Origin: Polytolypa hystricis UAMH7299
Taxonomy: Eukaryota; Ascomycota; Eurotiomycetes; Onygenales
Reading direction: 5' to 3'
DNA length: 64,000 nucleotides
Assembly (NCBI GenBank): GCA_002573605.1
Contig: PDNA01000024.1
Span: 165,094-229,093 of the forward strand
Made by a program: the position numbers and the translations under genes
Shown: positions 1-12,749 of the stretch, piece after piece
Numbering within the stretch: position 1 is the first letter of the stretch
Layout: every line of letters begins with the position of its first letter
Notes under the pieces: generated by a model
Seen by the model: only the letters and a program-made list of their open reading frames with translations
Told to the model about the DNA's origin: nothing
Database searches by the model: none

Positions 1-799
1 CTGCGTCAGCATACACGCATACATACTTCTCCCGCAAGAGCTAGGAACCCGCTGCTGGCTTCGAATCGTGTCGGACGGCTCAAAGTCCCGTTCTGGCTTC
101 TTTCAAGGAACACCCATATTGCTAAGAGCGCTGCTGGCTGTTGTCTTCAGAGGTTGAGAAAGCGCGCTGCCCCATGTACCTGAAGGTCTTGACGGCTACA
201 GCGGGTTTTCGCAACTTCGGAGACTGTTCGTGATATATGAAATTTTACTTTTCCTGCCTGATTTATTCGGTTTGATGTTGACTTGGATGTTTTGATTCAT
301 TTACTTAAGGGATGAGAACATATTGTCCTACACTTTGTTCTGTTTCTATAGCTTTTTATCTTTTTTGCCTGACCTTCTTTTCATCTTACGTTGGTGAGGG
401 CCCCAGGAAGGAAACAAAAAATCCATTCTCTTCTTTCCTGCTTTTGCTTTAAAGCTATCTGGCCTCTGGGATCAGTTCTTCCGGAAAACCTCCTTGCGTT
501 TTCGTTTTGAGTTTGATTATAAATAACCTGAGGTGCGGCGGGAAGTTTTGAGACGGGAGGATTCCCATGATTCTTGTTTTGCGTCCGCTCTAGCCCTCCG
601 TTGGCTTAGTGAAAAGGGTTGGATCTGGTTATCATTGCCTCGAACAGGAGTATTTTCTTCTTCGCTGTGCCCGTTCACTCGCTCCTCTCCCGCAGTGTAG
701 AGGGTAGCGTGCATCCACCTTGATACGAACCCGTCCAACTTTGTCGACATCCAATAATATTCTTGGACGCAATTTCCTTCCTGTCTGTATCTTCTTCCG
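1..799. other. Intergenic, upstream of the sugar transporter
   Basis: I see no convincing coding region on either strand. The right half is T- and C-rich and reads as promoter and 5' leader of the transporter that starts at 800. The small open frames here have no recognisable domain. Confidence 0.5.
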
Positions 800-2999
800 A
801 TGCCATCTCCAGTTCCCAACAGAGAGGATGACAGGTCCCCGCTCCTGTCCACCCACGAAGTCTGGGATGATGCTGAAGCTGTGGCGAAACAGGCATATAA
901 GGAGGGAGAGTCTAAGAGCATCCTTTATCTCCTGTTATTGACGTTGAGTATTGGAGGGTAAGTTGGTTGTCGGCTCATGCTCTTTTTCTGAGTTTTTACG
1001 GTAGATATAGCTGCTGATGGATTTATTATCTGGTGTGGATAGGTTGCAGATTGTCTGGTCAGTGGAACTGTCGCATGGCTCGGTATGATATTCCTTAGCT
1101 ATTCAAATTGCTTTTTTATGATTTATACATCGGAGGGTTCTTTTTTAACCGATGCTGACATCTGTTTATATAGCCTTACTTGTTATCCCTTGGAATGAGC
1201 AAAGCTCTTCTCGCTTTTGTTTGGATAGCCGGCCCCTTGACCGGCGCACTTGTCCAACCATATATTGGCATACGCAGCGACAATTGCCGCATACCATGGG
1301 GCAAGAGAAAACCGTTCATGGTCGTCGGTGGAGCCGCGACTATAGTAGCCTTGCTAGCCCTCGCATGGGTTCGAGAGATTGTTGGGGGATTCTTGAGCAT
1401 CTTTGGGGTTGAGACTGAGTCTAAGGGAGTTAAGGTGTCTGCTATTGTGCTTGCGACTATTTTAATGTACTGTCTTGATTTCGCTATCAATACAGGTGAG
1501 TTGGGTTTTATCTGTTCGGTTGTGTTTTACGTTATCATCTAGAATTGCGGCTAACAAAGACCACTGTAGTCCAAGCTGCTATCCGAGCATTTATCGTCGA
1601 CAATGCTCCTTCTCACCAACAAGAGTCTGCAAATGCGTGGGCTAGCCGACTTACGGGCGTTGGGAATATCTTGGGTTATATATTTGGCTACCTTGACCTT
1701 CCTAAGATCTTGCCCTTCTTCGGAAACACCCAGTTCAAGGGTCTCTGTGTGATTGCCTCAATATCCCTTGCAATCACGCTTGTTATTAGCTGTCTCTACA
1801 TACAAGAGAGGGATCCACGACTGGAGGGTCCACCTCTCTCTGATAATCCTGGAGTGGTTGCCTTCTTTTCGCAGGTTTTTCGCTCTATTCGCCGACTGCC
1901 ACCTCAGATTCGCAAAGTGTGCGAAGTGCAACTGTGTGCATGGGTTGGCTGGTTTCCATTCTTGTTTTATATCACTACGTATATCGGGCAGTTATACGTT
2001 AATCCAATATTCGAAGATCATCCGGACCTACCGGATAAAGATATTGATGATGCGTGGGCGCAAGCTACGCGGATTGGAACGTTTGCTCTCCTCGTCTACG
2101 CAGTCACTTCGTTTGTGGCGAGTATCGTGCTGCCCTTGCTCATAGTCCCAACCTATAAGCCAGCAATTTCGTCTGAATCAGAGGAGGATATTTCCTCCCC
2201 TCATCATATGTACCTTAGTCGTCAGTCTTCCATCTCGACAATATCATTTACCCCGGCAGCAGGCCCTGCAGTTGAGCCAAACCCCCCACATGTCCCGCAA
2301 ACCGAGGAGCAACCAAGCCTTCTGTCAAAACTGCTCCTTAAACTGCAGATTCCAGGGCTGACCCTACGGCGTACATGGTTCATTTCCCATCTCCTCTTCG
2401 CTGCCTGCATGTTCAGCACCTTCTTCATATCCACGCCGCAAGCGGCTACGGTTGTCGTCGCTCTGGTGGGAATTTCCTGGGCCTTGACGCTCTGGGCACC
2501 CTTTGCCATGATATCCGCCGAAGTCTCGCAGCGCGACACAGAGCACCGACGCCGACGCCATCGACACCAACTCCGCTCTCGAACGCAGTACGACTTGTCT
2601 GCATCGGGCCCAGAAACCCAGGTCCCCACTGCTACCGACGGGAGTAGTAGAGCCGAACCGCAAGCATCCTCGTCCACCGCACCCTACCGGCCCACGAGTC
2701 CTTCTTCCCAGTCTACACTCTACCAGAAAAAAGAAGAAGAGGAAGAGACCGTCGACCAAGCCGGCGTCATACTCGGCATTCACAACGTCTCCATCTCCTG
2801 CCCGCAAATTTTCGCAACGCTAGTGAGCAGCGCTATATTTCACGTACTGCAGAAACCGCGCGGCGAGCCGTGGGATGATAGCGTCGGATGGGTTTTGCGG
2901 TTTGGAGGCTGTGCGGCGCTGGGCGCGGCGTGGTTCACGCATAAATTGGACGAAGGGCTGGGTTCGAAGGGGGCGAGAGGATCGGGGCATATTGTGTAA
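800..2999 (+). CDS. Sucrose/alpha-glucoside transporter, GPH family (SUT-like)
   Basis: Predicted proton-coupled disaccharide carrier of the plasma membrane, resembling fission yeast Sut1 and plant sucrose carriers. Exons read 800-957, 1043-1082, 1174-1495 and 1570-2999; all junctions keep frame and give 649 residues. The joined N-terminus carries the family signature LQIVWSVELSHGSPYLLSLG followed by GPLTGALVQPYIGIRSDNCR, which spans transmembrane segments 1-2 and the RSD loop. VQAAIRAFIVDNAP follows the third intron. Several hydrophobic segments run to about residue 350. A hydrophilic central loop (nucleotides about 2160-2330) and a second Ser/Thr-rich insert (about 2520-2760) separate later helices; such long loops are common in fungal members. 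Substrate (sucrose versus maltose or another alpha-glucoside) cannot be decided from sequence. The start is the first ATG giving the full N-terminus, with a DDRSPLL stretch. Confidence 0.85.
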
Positions 3000-3724
3000 C
3001 TGAGTGGGGGGATTCTTTTTATACTGCTATTTATGTGTCTTTTTTGGGGCGGGTTTTTGTTTGCTGGGGCAGGAAGGGCGTGTCTGGGTTTGTATTGCAA
3101 GGACGTCGGGTATTATGGGCAATGGCATTTGATGAATTTCTTCTTCTTACTTTTATTTTCGTTTCTTTTGATATTGTAATGTACAATACACTGTTAGCAA
3201 TTGATATCTGCTCCTGTATACTATATTTTGGATTTTATTTTATTTATTTCTGTTTCTTTTATCTGGAAATGTATACTTTTTATCTTGATTATTTATTACA
3301 TCATGCAGTGATAAATTCAATGGCCTTTAGTCACGTGCCATCCCTATCCGCAAGCAGCAGCTAACCATCAACGCGGAAAAAGTAGACAAGGGAACAGTAG
3401 ACTCCAGGCAAACCAATTCGAACGACTTTTTTTTTGAAACACATCTTCCACTACTTTTTTTTCTTCTAAGCACCCTTACATGCGCCCGTTCTCGATAAAG
3501 TAAATGTTGGGGTCGCTTGCACTTTTCTCACTCCGGGGCTATTCTTATGAGAGCTCCCCGCTGGTGCTGCTACTGCCGTCTTGAACGACGAACGAAACGA
3601 ACGAACGAACGTCCGCCTCGTCCCCCGTCAAAGCTTCCGTCGCGATATTAACACATATAAGGGGAGCCGGGAGGGCCATAAGCTGTTGCGCCGCCCGCTT
3701 GAAACCCAGGAAGGCCCGCCCGAT
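3000..3724. other. Intergenic between transporter and Na+/H+ exchanger
   Basis: The left part is T-rich and presumably the 3' UTR of the transporter. An (ACGA)n-like tetranucleotide run lies near 3583-3610. The right part should hold the leader of the exchanger. No gene seen. Confidence 0.5.
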
Positions 3725-6425
3725 ATGGCGATGGCTGTGAGGGATATGGTGTTTGAGGTGCTTAGTATGTTGCTCACTAAGGGGTGTGTATGGAATGGAA
3801 TAGAAGGATAATACTGACAATCTCGTATTCGCAATTTCTAGGGAAAAGACAGGAAGATGAAGCTGATCCAGACGGTACGCTACCTACCGCTGCCGCTGCG
3901 CGCAGAGAAGGGGCCCCGATTCCCTTCTTCCCTCGGGACAAATAGCTAATAGGGGATGTATTTTTTTTTCCAATAGAATCTCCCGAGGCCGGAGAGAAGG
4001 AGTTCTTCGCGTCATGGGCGCTGTTCATTCTCATCGCGCTGCTAATTACGGCGTTGTTTACGAGTTATATACTGCAGCAGAGGAAGATACAAGCCGTGCA
4101 TGAGACGGTGATATCGATTTTCGCGGGTATGTTTGTTGTTTGCTTGAGAGGATGTTTCCCCTCGCGCAAAAGGGCGTCTTTTTTTTTTTCCAGCACCTCC
4201 GCTACTGTTCCGATGCGCTACCCTTTTTGGGAGGACAAATGTGGCTGACAAGTTGCGTTGCGTGTTTTCGCTCTGGCATTTAGGCATGACGGTTGGCTTG
4301 ATTATTCGGTTAACGCCCGGACGATCTATTCAAGATTCCGTTTCCTTTAATTATCAGTTCTTTTTCAATTTGCTTCTTCCGCCAATTATTTTGGGGGCGG
4401 GGTATGAATTACACCAGGTTAGTTTCAGTTCGAGAAGCACCGCACGGTGTGGCACTTCAGGGGGGGATATTTGGTGAGGGAAATTCAGTTTGCTGACTTC
4501 GGGGATACGATAATTAGGCCAATTTCTTCCGGAATATCGGCACTATTCTCACATTTGCGTTTGCCGGAACCTTTATCTCGGCGTTGGTACTCGGCCTCCT
4601 TCTGTACCTGTGGGCGTTGATCCCCCTGGATGGGTTGTCTCTATCGTTTGTCGAAGCATTTTCGGTCGGTGCGACACTATCCGCGACGGACCCAGTCACC
4701 ATCCTAGCGATCTTCAACGTTTACAAAGTCGAGCCGAAACTGTATACTGTGATATTTGGAGAATCGATCTTGAACGATGCTATTGCCATCGTCCTGTTCG
4801 AAACTGCGCAGCGATACAAACCGGGGAGTGCCGCGGGGTCGCTCACAGTGCTCACCTTGTTCGAGGCTATTGGAGTATTCCTTCTTGTTTTCTTTGGTAG
4901 CTTGGTTATTGGTGTTGCTGTCGGCATGGGAACTGCTTTGGGACTCAAGTATACACATGTTCGCCGACAGCCCAAGATCGAGAGCTGTCTTATCATCTTG
5001 ATCGCATACGCCAGCTACTTTTTCTCGACTGGCGTTCGCATGTCGGGTAAGTCTTCCTGGGTTGCTTATTAGCTCATGGCTGACGCTTATCACTGTCTAG
5101 GTATTGTGACGCTTTTATTCTGCGGGATTACCTTGAAACACTACGCGTACTATAATATGTCGCGGAGAACGCAGTTGACGACCAAGTATATCTTTCAGGT
5201 GATGGCGCAACTGTCGGAGAACTTTATTTTTATCTATCTGGGTTTGGATCTATTTACCCAGACTAAGTTGCAGTTCAACCCGCTTTTCATCATGATAACT
5301 GTTATCGGCATCTGTGTGGCGAGATACATGGCCGTCTTTCCCCTGTCCAAGGCAATCAACTGGTTTCTCCGGTACAGAGCCAGACGACGCGGAAAAGAGG
5401 TCAGCGATGAGCTCCCGTTTGCCTATCAAGCAATGCTCTTCTGGGCTGGTCTCCGTGGCGCCGTTGGCGTTGCTCTAGCAGCAGGCTTCGAGGGGCCGAA
5501 CGCTCAAGTCCTCCGCGCCACCGTCCTTGTTGTGGTGGTCTTGACCGTCATCATATTCGGTGGCACGACAGCCCGTATGCTTGAGATCCTCGAAATCCGC
5601 ACCGGCGTGGTCGAAGAAATCGATTCTGACGACGAGTTCGACATCGAAGTTGCCGACGGCGGAACGTACTACAAGCGCTCTGGAACGGGTCTCGGCCACA
5701 ATCCGCGACGCAGCAACTACACGATCCCCCTCGACACAGTGCACCCGGGCCACATGTCGCCTGAGGCGTTCTCGAGCGGGAATAACGGGCGTCTCACGCC
5801 GCAACCCGGCCTGCAATCAGGAAGCAATAGCTTCACCAGGAAGAGCGCCTTCAACCAACGAGACCGTAAGGAGCGCTCCTCCCGCGATGCCGCGTCCACC
5901 AAGACCCTCCTTGGAAGCCGTAACGGCAGCCGCAGCGGAAGTGCGAGCGGAAGCAGTGCTGACGACGGAGACATAGTACCAGGTGGCGCCGACGGACCTT
6001 CTTCTTCGATGAGCAGAAATCGCGGCCGAAGCGCGACGGCGAGACACCCTGACGCAGACTTTGATGAATTCGATATGGATTTGGATGGCTTCTCGGATGA
6101 CGATTTACCCCCACCGGCAAGGAATCTCTCACAGCAACGACCATCGCCATCGCGGGCGGCGGCTGCTACTATGGGTGAGCAGTCATCATCATCGGCATCC
6201 CCAGCAAGGGCAGCCGTGGGCAGTCAGTCGCAGTTCTCGAGACCGACATTCAGCTCTGCGACGACTGCGTTTCGCGATTTGCTCTCTGGAAATGGGAATA
6301 CGGATCATGCGGCGTGGTTTAGACAGTTGGATGAGGATTATATTAAGCCGAGATTGTTGCTTGACCAGGGGGGTAGTAGTGGTGGGGGTGGTAGTGGGCA
6401 TTATAGGGGCCCTGGGGCGGTTTGA
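3725..6425 (+). CDS. nhx1: Endosomal/vacuolar Na+(K+)/H+ exchanger, NHE/NHX type
   Basis: Monovalent cation/proton antiporter of the CPA1 superfamily. Nhx1-type members sit in late endosome or vacuole membranes and control luminal pH and salt tolerance. Exons read 3725-3785, 3842-3874, 3977-4126, 4284-4417, 4518-5046 and 5101-6425, giving 743 residues in one frame. Hallmarks: FFNLLLPPIILGAGYELH (the amiloride-binding segment of transmembrane helix 4), SATDPVTILAIF, GESILNDAIAIVLFE with the ND ion-binding pair, and LRGAVGVALA. About 10-12 hydrophobic segments end near residue 480. A long hydrophilic Ser/Gly-rich tail, with acidic stretches such as IDSDDEFDIE, fills the rest and ends in a poly-Gly segment. 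The first two small exons are the least certain part: they are chosen because their phases join correctly, and another start is possible. Convergent with the downstream dehydrogenase. Confidence 0.88.
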
Positions 6426-7601
6426 TTGATTATTAGATTGTTGCGATTATTGTTTTTTATTTCCCCTTTTACTTCCAAGAGAGTCTTTTTTCTTTTTTTC
6501 CCGTTTTCTTCATTTATTTCCTGGTTTTTTGTGTGTCCTTGGGTAGAGTGTGCTATTATGATATGTGATCGCGTATATTTTATTATTTTTATTTTTTTCC
6601 CCCGTGGACTCACTCAACCCCCTTCCTTCTTTGGTTTTATACTATGATGGGTCTGGATAAACTATATATGTGTGGGTTTTTTTTTTTTTTTTTTTTAACT
6701 TCTTCATTGTGGTTTTCTTTCGAGTTTCTACTCGGCCGTCTTCGGAGGGAAGGAAAGTAGTGTGGGCTGGGTGTGTGTTCGTTTTTCCCCTGTCCTTCCA
6801 ACACCCCTTTTTCCTAGGGTGTTTTGTGTTTCTTAAAAGAAAAGGGAGAACGGCATTGTTTGGGATTTAGTTTTTTATGAGGAAGACCCCCGGGAAGCCT
6901 TTCATTGGATGTGTACAGATACATTATATGGTTACCTTCGTAGACAATTTTTTCCTTCTTGTTTTTGGATTTTTCTTATCTTTTTTCCTACCGGAACAAA
7001 CCCCTTGTTTTGGCCTTCCCCTTTTTGTATACCATGTTTGTTATCTGTGTGGCAGAAGTTCCTCCGTACTCTGTAGAGTTATGTTAGGGGTAGAGAATGT
7101 GGCGCTCGGAAGATCAACCCAAATCAAATCACAGGGCCTTAAAATAACCTCCAGATTGCAAAGAGCTCTCTGAAAAGAGATATATGCAAAACTTTTACTG
7201 TCCCTCTATGCCAATGGCCATGGGAATGGGATTATCACTGAATCATTCCTTTTTTCCCGAGGTATGATGTGAAATTTTAACATCTATACTCCTCATCTGC
7301 TCTCAAAATATACAAAAAAGCTGCTATGAAGGGCACCTGTTCCCCTCCCCGCAACCTGAAACAGCCCACCTTTCCCACAGGGTACCCAAAAAAAAGAAAG
7401 ATAAGAAAAGCAAACCCCAAACATTCAGCTTCCAATATATAAATACCCTTGTTTCTTCGTTGATCCTTTTTTTCTGGTTTCATTATTCGCTTTTTCTCTC
7501 TCTCTCTTCAATCATGATGTGAGTTATGCGATCTTTTTCTCCCCAATGCGGCGAACCAACCTACTGGTGGTTGGCTGGGGATTTTCAGTTGTGTGTTTTC
7601 T
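6426..7601. other. Convergent intergenic region, T-rich
   Basis: Lies between two genes that point at each other, so it holds two 3' UTRs. It is strongly T-rich on the plus strand, including an uninterrupted T run near 6677-6696. No gene recognised. Confidence 0.6.
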
Positions 7602-8860
7602 TTACTCGGGCATTTTGACCACGTAGCGGCCTGCGATTTTGCCTTCTTCTGTTGTTTCGTTTATTGTCAGTCAAGGGCCTTTTTTGCTCAAGCTAGAAAG
7701 AGTAGAATGAAACTCAAGGGTGGCGAAAAGAAAGAAAAGGGGGAAAGAAAGAAAAACTCACCCATCAACGTGAAAACATTCCCCAACTCCGCCAACGGCA
7801 CAACCTTAATCGGCACCTTAATCAGACCCCTCGAGAAGAAATCAATCGCTTCCTTCCCGTCATGTCGACTCCCCACATAACTCCCCTTTATCGAAATCAT
7901 GCGCACGACGGTGTCAAACACGGGAGCACGCAGGTAAGCGTTGGCGGGCAGACCGATGGCGACGACGGTGCCGCGAGAACGCACGTAGCCTGCAGCTTGT
8001 TGGAAGGGGAGTTCTGAGACGGCGACGAGGAGGACGGCGTGTGGGCCGAGACCATCGGGCGAGACGGCTTTTACGTCGGCGACGAGGTCTTTGGAGGCTG
8101 TGAAGTCGACGTAGTGCTGCAACGGGGTGAATTGGTTAGTTGGTTGGCTTTGCTACATCCCCCCGGCTTTCAGGGGGGTTTCAATAGGGGGAATATGACA
8201 TACCTCAGCACCCAACTGCTTGCACCACTCTCTCTTCTCATCTCCGCCATCGATAGCAATAACCCTCAATCCCATCGCGCTGGCATACTGCATAGCCAGC
8301 GAACCCAACCCACCAGCCGCACCCACAATCGCCACAACCTGTCCCGGCTTCGCGCCCGACTCCTTCAACCCCTTGTACACAGTGATACCCGCACACAGCA
8401 CAGGCGCAATCTCATCCAACGACACATTCTTCGGGATCGGCGACACATGCGCCGCCTTAGCGACACAATACTGCTGGAAAGTCCCGTCGACCGTATACCC
8501 GGAAAGAATCGCCTTGGCACACAACGGCTCATCGCCCGTCTCGCAGAAATCGCATGCCAGACACGACCCGTTCAACCACTTCACACCGACATGGTCGCCG
8601 AGGGCAACGGTGTCGACTAATGTGCCGCGAGACACGACGATGCCGGCGCCTTCGTGACCGCCGACTAGGGGCATCTTGACGGGTAAGGGCCAGTCACCTT
8701 TCATGGCGTGAAGGTCCGTGTGGCAGACGCCCGAGTATTTTATGTTTACGAGGATTTCATCGGGGCCGGGCTTGGGGACGGGGATTTGTTTGTATTCGAC
8801 GGGCCCGCCGAGTTTTGGAGAGACTTGGGCCCATTGGACGGAGGGGATTGCTGGGGCCAT
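7602..8860 (-). CDS. adh1: Zinc-dependent alcohol dehydrogenase (ADH1 type)
   Basis: Cytosolic NAD-dependent medium-chain dehydrogenase interconverting ethanol and acetaldehyde. Exons on the minus strand: 8204-8860, 7762-8116, 7602-7648. They join to 352 residues, the usual length. Seen: SGVCHTDLHAMKGDWP with the catalytic zinc cysteine, GGHEGAGIVV with the zinc histidine, the structural zinc cysteines in CLACDFCETGDEPLC, and the Rossmann motif GAAGGLGSLAMQYA followed by an aspartate (VIAIDGG) that favours NAD. The last exon is only 47 nt and encodes EEGKIAGRYVVKMPE, the conserved family C-terminus, which supports the splice choice. The first 30 residues (QWAQVSPKLGGPVEYKQIPV) match fungal ADH1. 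No mitochondrial presequence is seen. Confidence 0.93.
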
Positions 8861-10924
8861 TGTTTTGAGGGTTTTGTTTGGGGGTTTTTTCAATTGATGG
8901 AATTGAGCAGAGAGGAAACTGACAATATAGTAAAGGAAGTAAGGTGGAAAGAAAAGCAAAGTTATATAAACTTTCTCGAAAGAAGGAAAAGGGGGGTATG
9001 GATAGACTTGGTCGACTGTCTCTCTCTTTCTCTCTTCCCCGCACGGATGTGGTATGATGTCAATCGAAGGGGGATAATTTGTTGGCACAGCGGAAAGTCT
9101 TTCCTTGCTCTTTTTGGAGTATATCTATATCTAGGTATCTATACAGAAGTTGGAGAACAACAACGAAAACCAGGGAAATCGAAGGGACTATTTAAGAATA
9201 TTTCAAGATAATAGAGAATCGTATCATGCATCCATTGGACCTCTTCCTTTACTCCTCATCTTTTCCCCCCTCAGCCCAGCAATCCTTGCGATAGCATTAC
9301 CCCTTTCTACTTCTTTCGAAGGGAGTTGGTTGGTTCTAGACCCCGTAACTTCGGCATGAAAAGAAAATGGAACCACCCCGGGAGCAATGGCATTGTTTTT
9401 TTTTTGTTTTTTTTTTTTTGGCGTGTTTTCGCCCCACACTTTCCCCGCGCTGTTTATGTATCTCTTCCCCACTCTAGTTCCTTGTGAAGTTGTATGTTAG
9501 GCATGGTGGCGAAAATTTTAAAACAAGGCAGGCTCTTTCGGGGCCAGACGGATGAGTGGGAAAGTATGTGAGATGGCTTTTTGCAAGTCGGTTCCGATTC
9601 ATAGTCGGTTCCGGAGGGGAGTAGTCGAGTGGTCCTCCCCCGTCATGGTAGATGTTTTGTCGACGGGGCTCCCCTTATTACCTTTTTTTTTTTCTCCTTT
9701 TGCTAGAGATAAAAGTTTTTTTCCGTTTTTGTTCATGGTTGTAGTATACTAACATAGCTATATTTTTCAAGTCCAATGAAAATTGTTTCTCCTAGTTAAG
9801 TAACAGGAGAAAAGAGAAATCAATATGGAGAAGAGACCCAATCCCGTAGATGTAAGGCTAGTATATACTATCTAATTAATAAGACCATACGGAGTATTCC
9901 AGCCCCATATCTCACACATAAAATCGACTACTCGAGATTTTCCCCCCTATAATTGCTCTCATATTGCCCCCATCTCCTCTCAAGAGTTCCATCAATCCGA
10001 CATGACTGACCTTTCCAATTGCGCCCGCCTGCGTGAACCCTCGCCCCTCTCGCATAGATAACCGGGACCCGTATTTATCTTTCTCACGCGCCATGCCATG
10101 GCCGAGGATTCTCGTCCGGATAGGAGGAGGATATAGTTACATATGTACACATATAGTGGCGCATGACTTATTCTCGTCGTTGATTTCGCCCGGCTTGATG
10201 TCACCCCGTCGTTGAGGCTCTTGGATATAAAGCAGTGGGAGGAATATAGCAAGCTGGGCCATCAATCACACAGGCGAGCATTATGAGATGCTTAAGGATC
10301 GATAGTGAAAAAAAGTGGGTGATTTGGTGGGTTGATCTGTGTACTGTAAGATAACCAACCATCTGTAAGGTGTGCTGAAGATAATCACAGTTGAACCATA
10401 AACTGATAAAAACCTACAGCATCACTTGGCCTCTCAATAAATTATCCACATTATACCAGGTCAAGATTACATTTACTTGTCACCCCCCTGGAAAACATCC
10501 ACTGAGACATAGAGTGAACAAGTGCATATGTCAGCAAATTGCCTTTCAAGAGAAAGAGAGCTGTAATGAATTTAATCATTCTAATCTACAGACATAGCAG
10601 GAGGTACATACATACCAGCCTAAGCTGAGTATGTGTTTCAAATCACCAAACACAAAACCAACCCCCTCCCCCCCCCCCCCCCGGGGAGCAATGTCTCATG
10701 TGAAAAGCAGACAATAGCACTGACTTCAAAGAAGAATACCGATAAATAAAACAGGCAGGATAGTCATAAATTTAGGCGTAGAGCACAAAATATCAAGGCT
10801 TGGTGGGTTATTTGATTGGGGATCATTATTTTGCCCATGGGTAGAAGGTGTCAGTGAAGTGTCGGATCTTTCGCACAAAGTTCTAGATTCGAAATCCGAT
10901 TGACTTTACAGTTTAGAGGAGCTA
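8861..10924. other. Gene-poor stretch and dehydrogenase promoter
   Basis: The first few hundred bases are the promoter and leader of the alcohol dehydrogenase. Beyond that I see no coding region, only short open frames without domains. A homopolymer C tract lies near 10662-10682. Confidence 0.5.
10662..10686. repeat. Poly-C tract
   Basis: CCCCCT followed by about 15 consecutive C and then GGGG. A simple low-complexity tract in noncoding DNA; its exact length is prone to sequencing error. Confidence 0.9.
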
Positions 10925-11380
10925 TTAGTCGTAAATTCTCAAATTGAAGGGGTGCTGATGATATACATACAATGTACCATCTTTAGCTCGGCGAACACGG
11001 TGAACTTCGTGCTTTACTCTCCCAAGGTCTGGATCCCTGAGCATATCTTTTTCAATATCCAGGACTATATGAAATGACCGCTGTTTCATCTCTGGGGGTT
11101 GAAGAGGTTCGATATGTCAGTGATGAATTCTTTGTCTGAGTTCGTCGACAGGGCGCCCTGCGGCTGCTAGGTACGCCATGATAGCACAGTCAAATTCTGT
11201 CGGGTTACAACCATCGAATTCGTTCACACGAAGTCGTAAAATAACGCGCTTGGGATGTTTGGGAAAACTTTCGGGATTTGGTATAGCATCTATTGCTGAT
11301 TCTCTAGATATCTCCGGCATAGTAGCTGCTCGTTTGGCTAAGGTGTGGGATATGGAGTACTCATCTGGCTGGCTGGCTTT
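10925..11380 (-). pseudogene. Possible decayed coding fragment, family unknown
   Basis: One minus-strand frame stays open for about 150 codons and is broken once by a TGA near 11117. Neither half looks low-complexity; the upstream half contains RVILRLRVNEFDGCNPTEF and the downstream half SFHIVLDIEKDMLRDPDLG. Two open stretches in the same frame around a single stop suggest a gene remnant rather than chance, but I recognise no family. It sits in the same gene-poor region as the kinase pseudogene. It could also be an exon of an unrecognised spliced gene. Confidence 0.3.
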
Positions 11381-11749
11381 TCAGTCGGGTGGGTAGAGAG
11401 CTGACTAATAATATTAGTAGACGCTAATCCAGATCGGAATAGTCTCCTACTCGACCTCAGATCCTTGAAACTTTAATAAACTTACGCTTTTAACTTACCC
11501 ACCCAAACAAGTACAATCAGACTATGAATAACAAGGCCATTTGTCAGGCTAGAAAAATTATATACTCCAGCATGCGGTTCTGGTAGAGTTATCTAGAATT
11601 TTTCCTCACATTTGCTTGACCTACTCAGTGATGTTGCTGATGAAATGCCATGCAATGCCTACTTTTTACACTATTTTTAATGAAGAGAATTCTGGGTCTT
11701 CATCATTTGTAGACCTGTTTAAGAATCAAGACTGTTTATTAGAGTCATA

Positions 11750-12342
11750 TTTCATGTTTTTCTGAAAGTCTGCTTTGGGCACCTCATTTCGGGGGGAGGG
11801 GCGGGAGATACACTATCACCTGCTCTCCCTCAAAACTATCATCTCTAGATTCACGGGCTCGGGCAAGCGACGCTATTTCGCTCAGCCTCTGGAAAATTGA
11901 AGGTCGATTCTATCTGCGTAAGAAGATCACAAGGGATGCCTCAGGCGGCGCGAGAGAGGAATCGGGTCACGACTTGATTTGCCTTCATGTGGGCCAGAGA
12001 GTGCCAGGCGGAGGTAAGAGGAACTGTTAGTTTGATGGTGCCAACCTCCTTTATGCTATGATCACACATATCGGCTACCATCTCCTCATCTGGTTCGAAA
12101 TTGTATTGTGCCGATCGGTAGAGAGGGCACCTGAATCTCTCCATTCATCTTCATCAACACATCCTAGAGGCAATCGAGACAGAATGTGTGGGGAAGGCAG
12201 TTGCAGGGCCAGTACAACAGTCCCCAGCAGAATAGGAGGTGAAAATAGCTGTGTCAGATTGAGCAGGTGCTGCGGCGGTCAGTTGTTTCAAATGAGACAA
12301 TATGGCACGCCGCAGCCGCAAGCGTGGCTTAACCATCTTCAT
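11750..12342 (-). pseudogene. Possible decayed coding fragments, family unknown
   Basis: Minus-strand open stretches include one starting near 12144 (MERFRCPLYRSAQYNFEP onward) that hits a stop at about 11941. The same frame then continues for another 30 or so codons, and a neighbouring frame continues further (SRDDSFEGEQVIVYLPP). This pattern of adjacent open stretches broken by stops and frame changes suggests a degenerated gene. No domain is recognised. Confidence 0.25.
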
Positions 12343-12749
12343 CGTTTGAAGCCATAGTCTGCATGGGCAAGTGGCAGTGATATTGTTGGTATGAGAGCAA
12401 GAGACAAAAGACAGGTGAGAGAAAAAAGTGTCGGGGGATCAGTCTTGTGGTTAACCTGCGAATGTACATACAATAACACAATATAGCTCACAGAGGCTCA
12501 GATGTTTAACTGAGCAAAGGGTATAAAAAGTGGATGACCAGAGTAAGACATTAAGTGACCTTTGTGGCGGAAGAAGGCCTTCGAAATAGGGAAATTATAC
12601 ATACACGATAGTTATATCTAACGCCATAGCGTGTCATTACATATTAATTGGGGGAATAATTTCGGTCCATGAATGCTAAACAGAAGGAAACCCACTCGGT
12701 TGCATCCGATCCTCATAGTGTGCTATCATACACAGCCTTTGCAGAAATT

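Noticed and set aside
1545..1569. Earlier TAG acceptor at 1542 for exon 4 of the sugar transporter
   Set aside because: It also keeps frame but inserts residues not expected before VQAAIRAFIVDNAP; the TAG ending at 1569 fits the family better.
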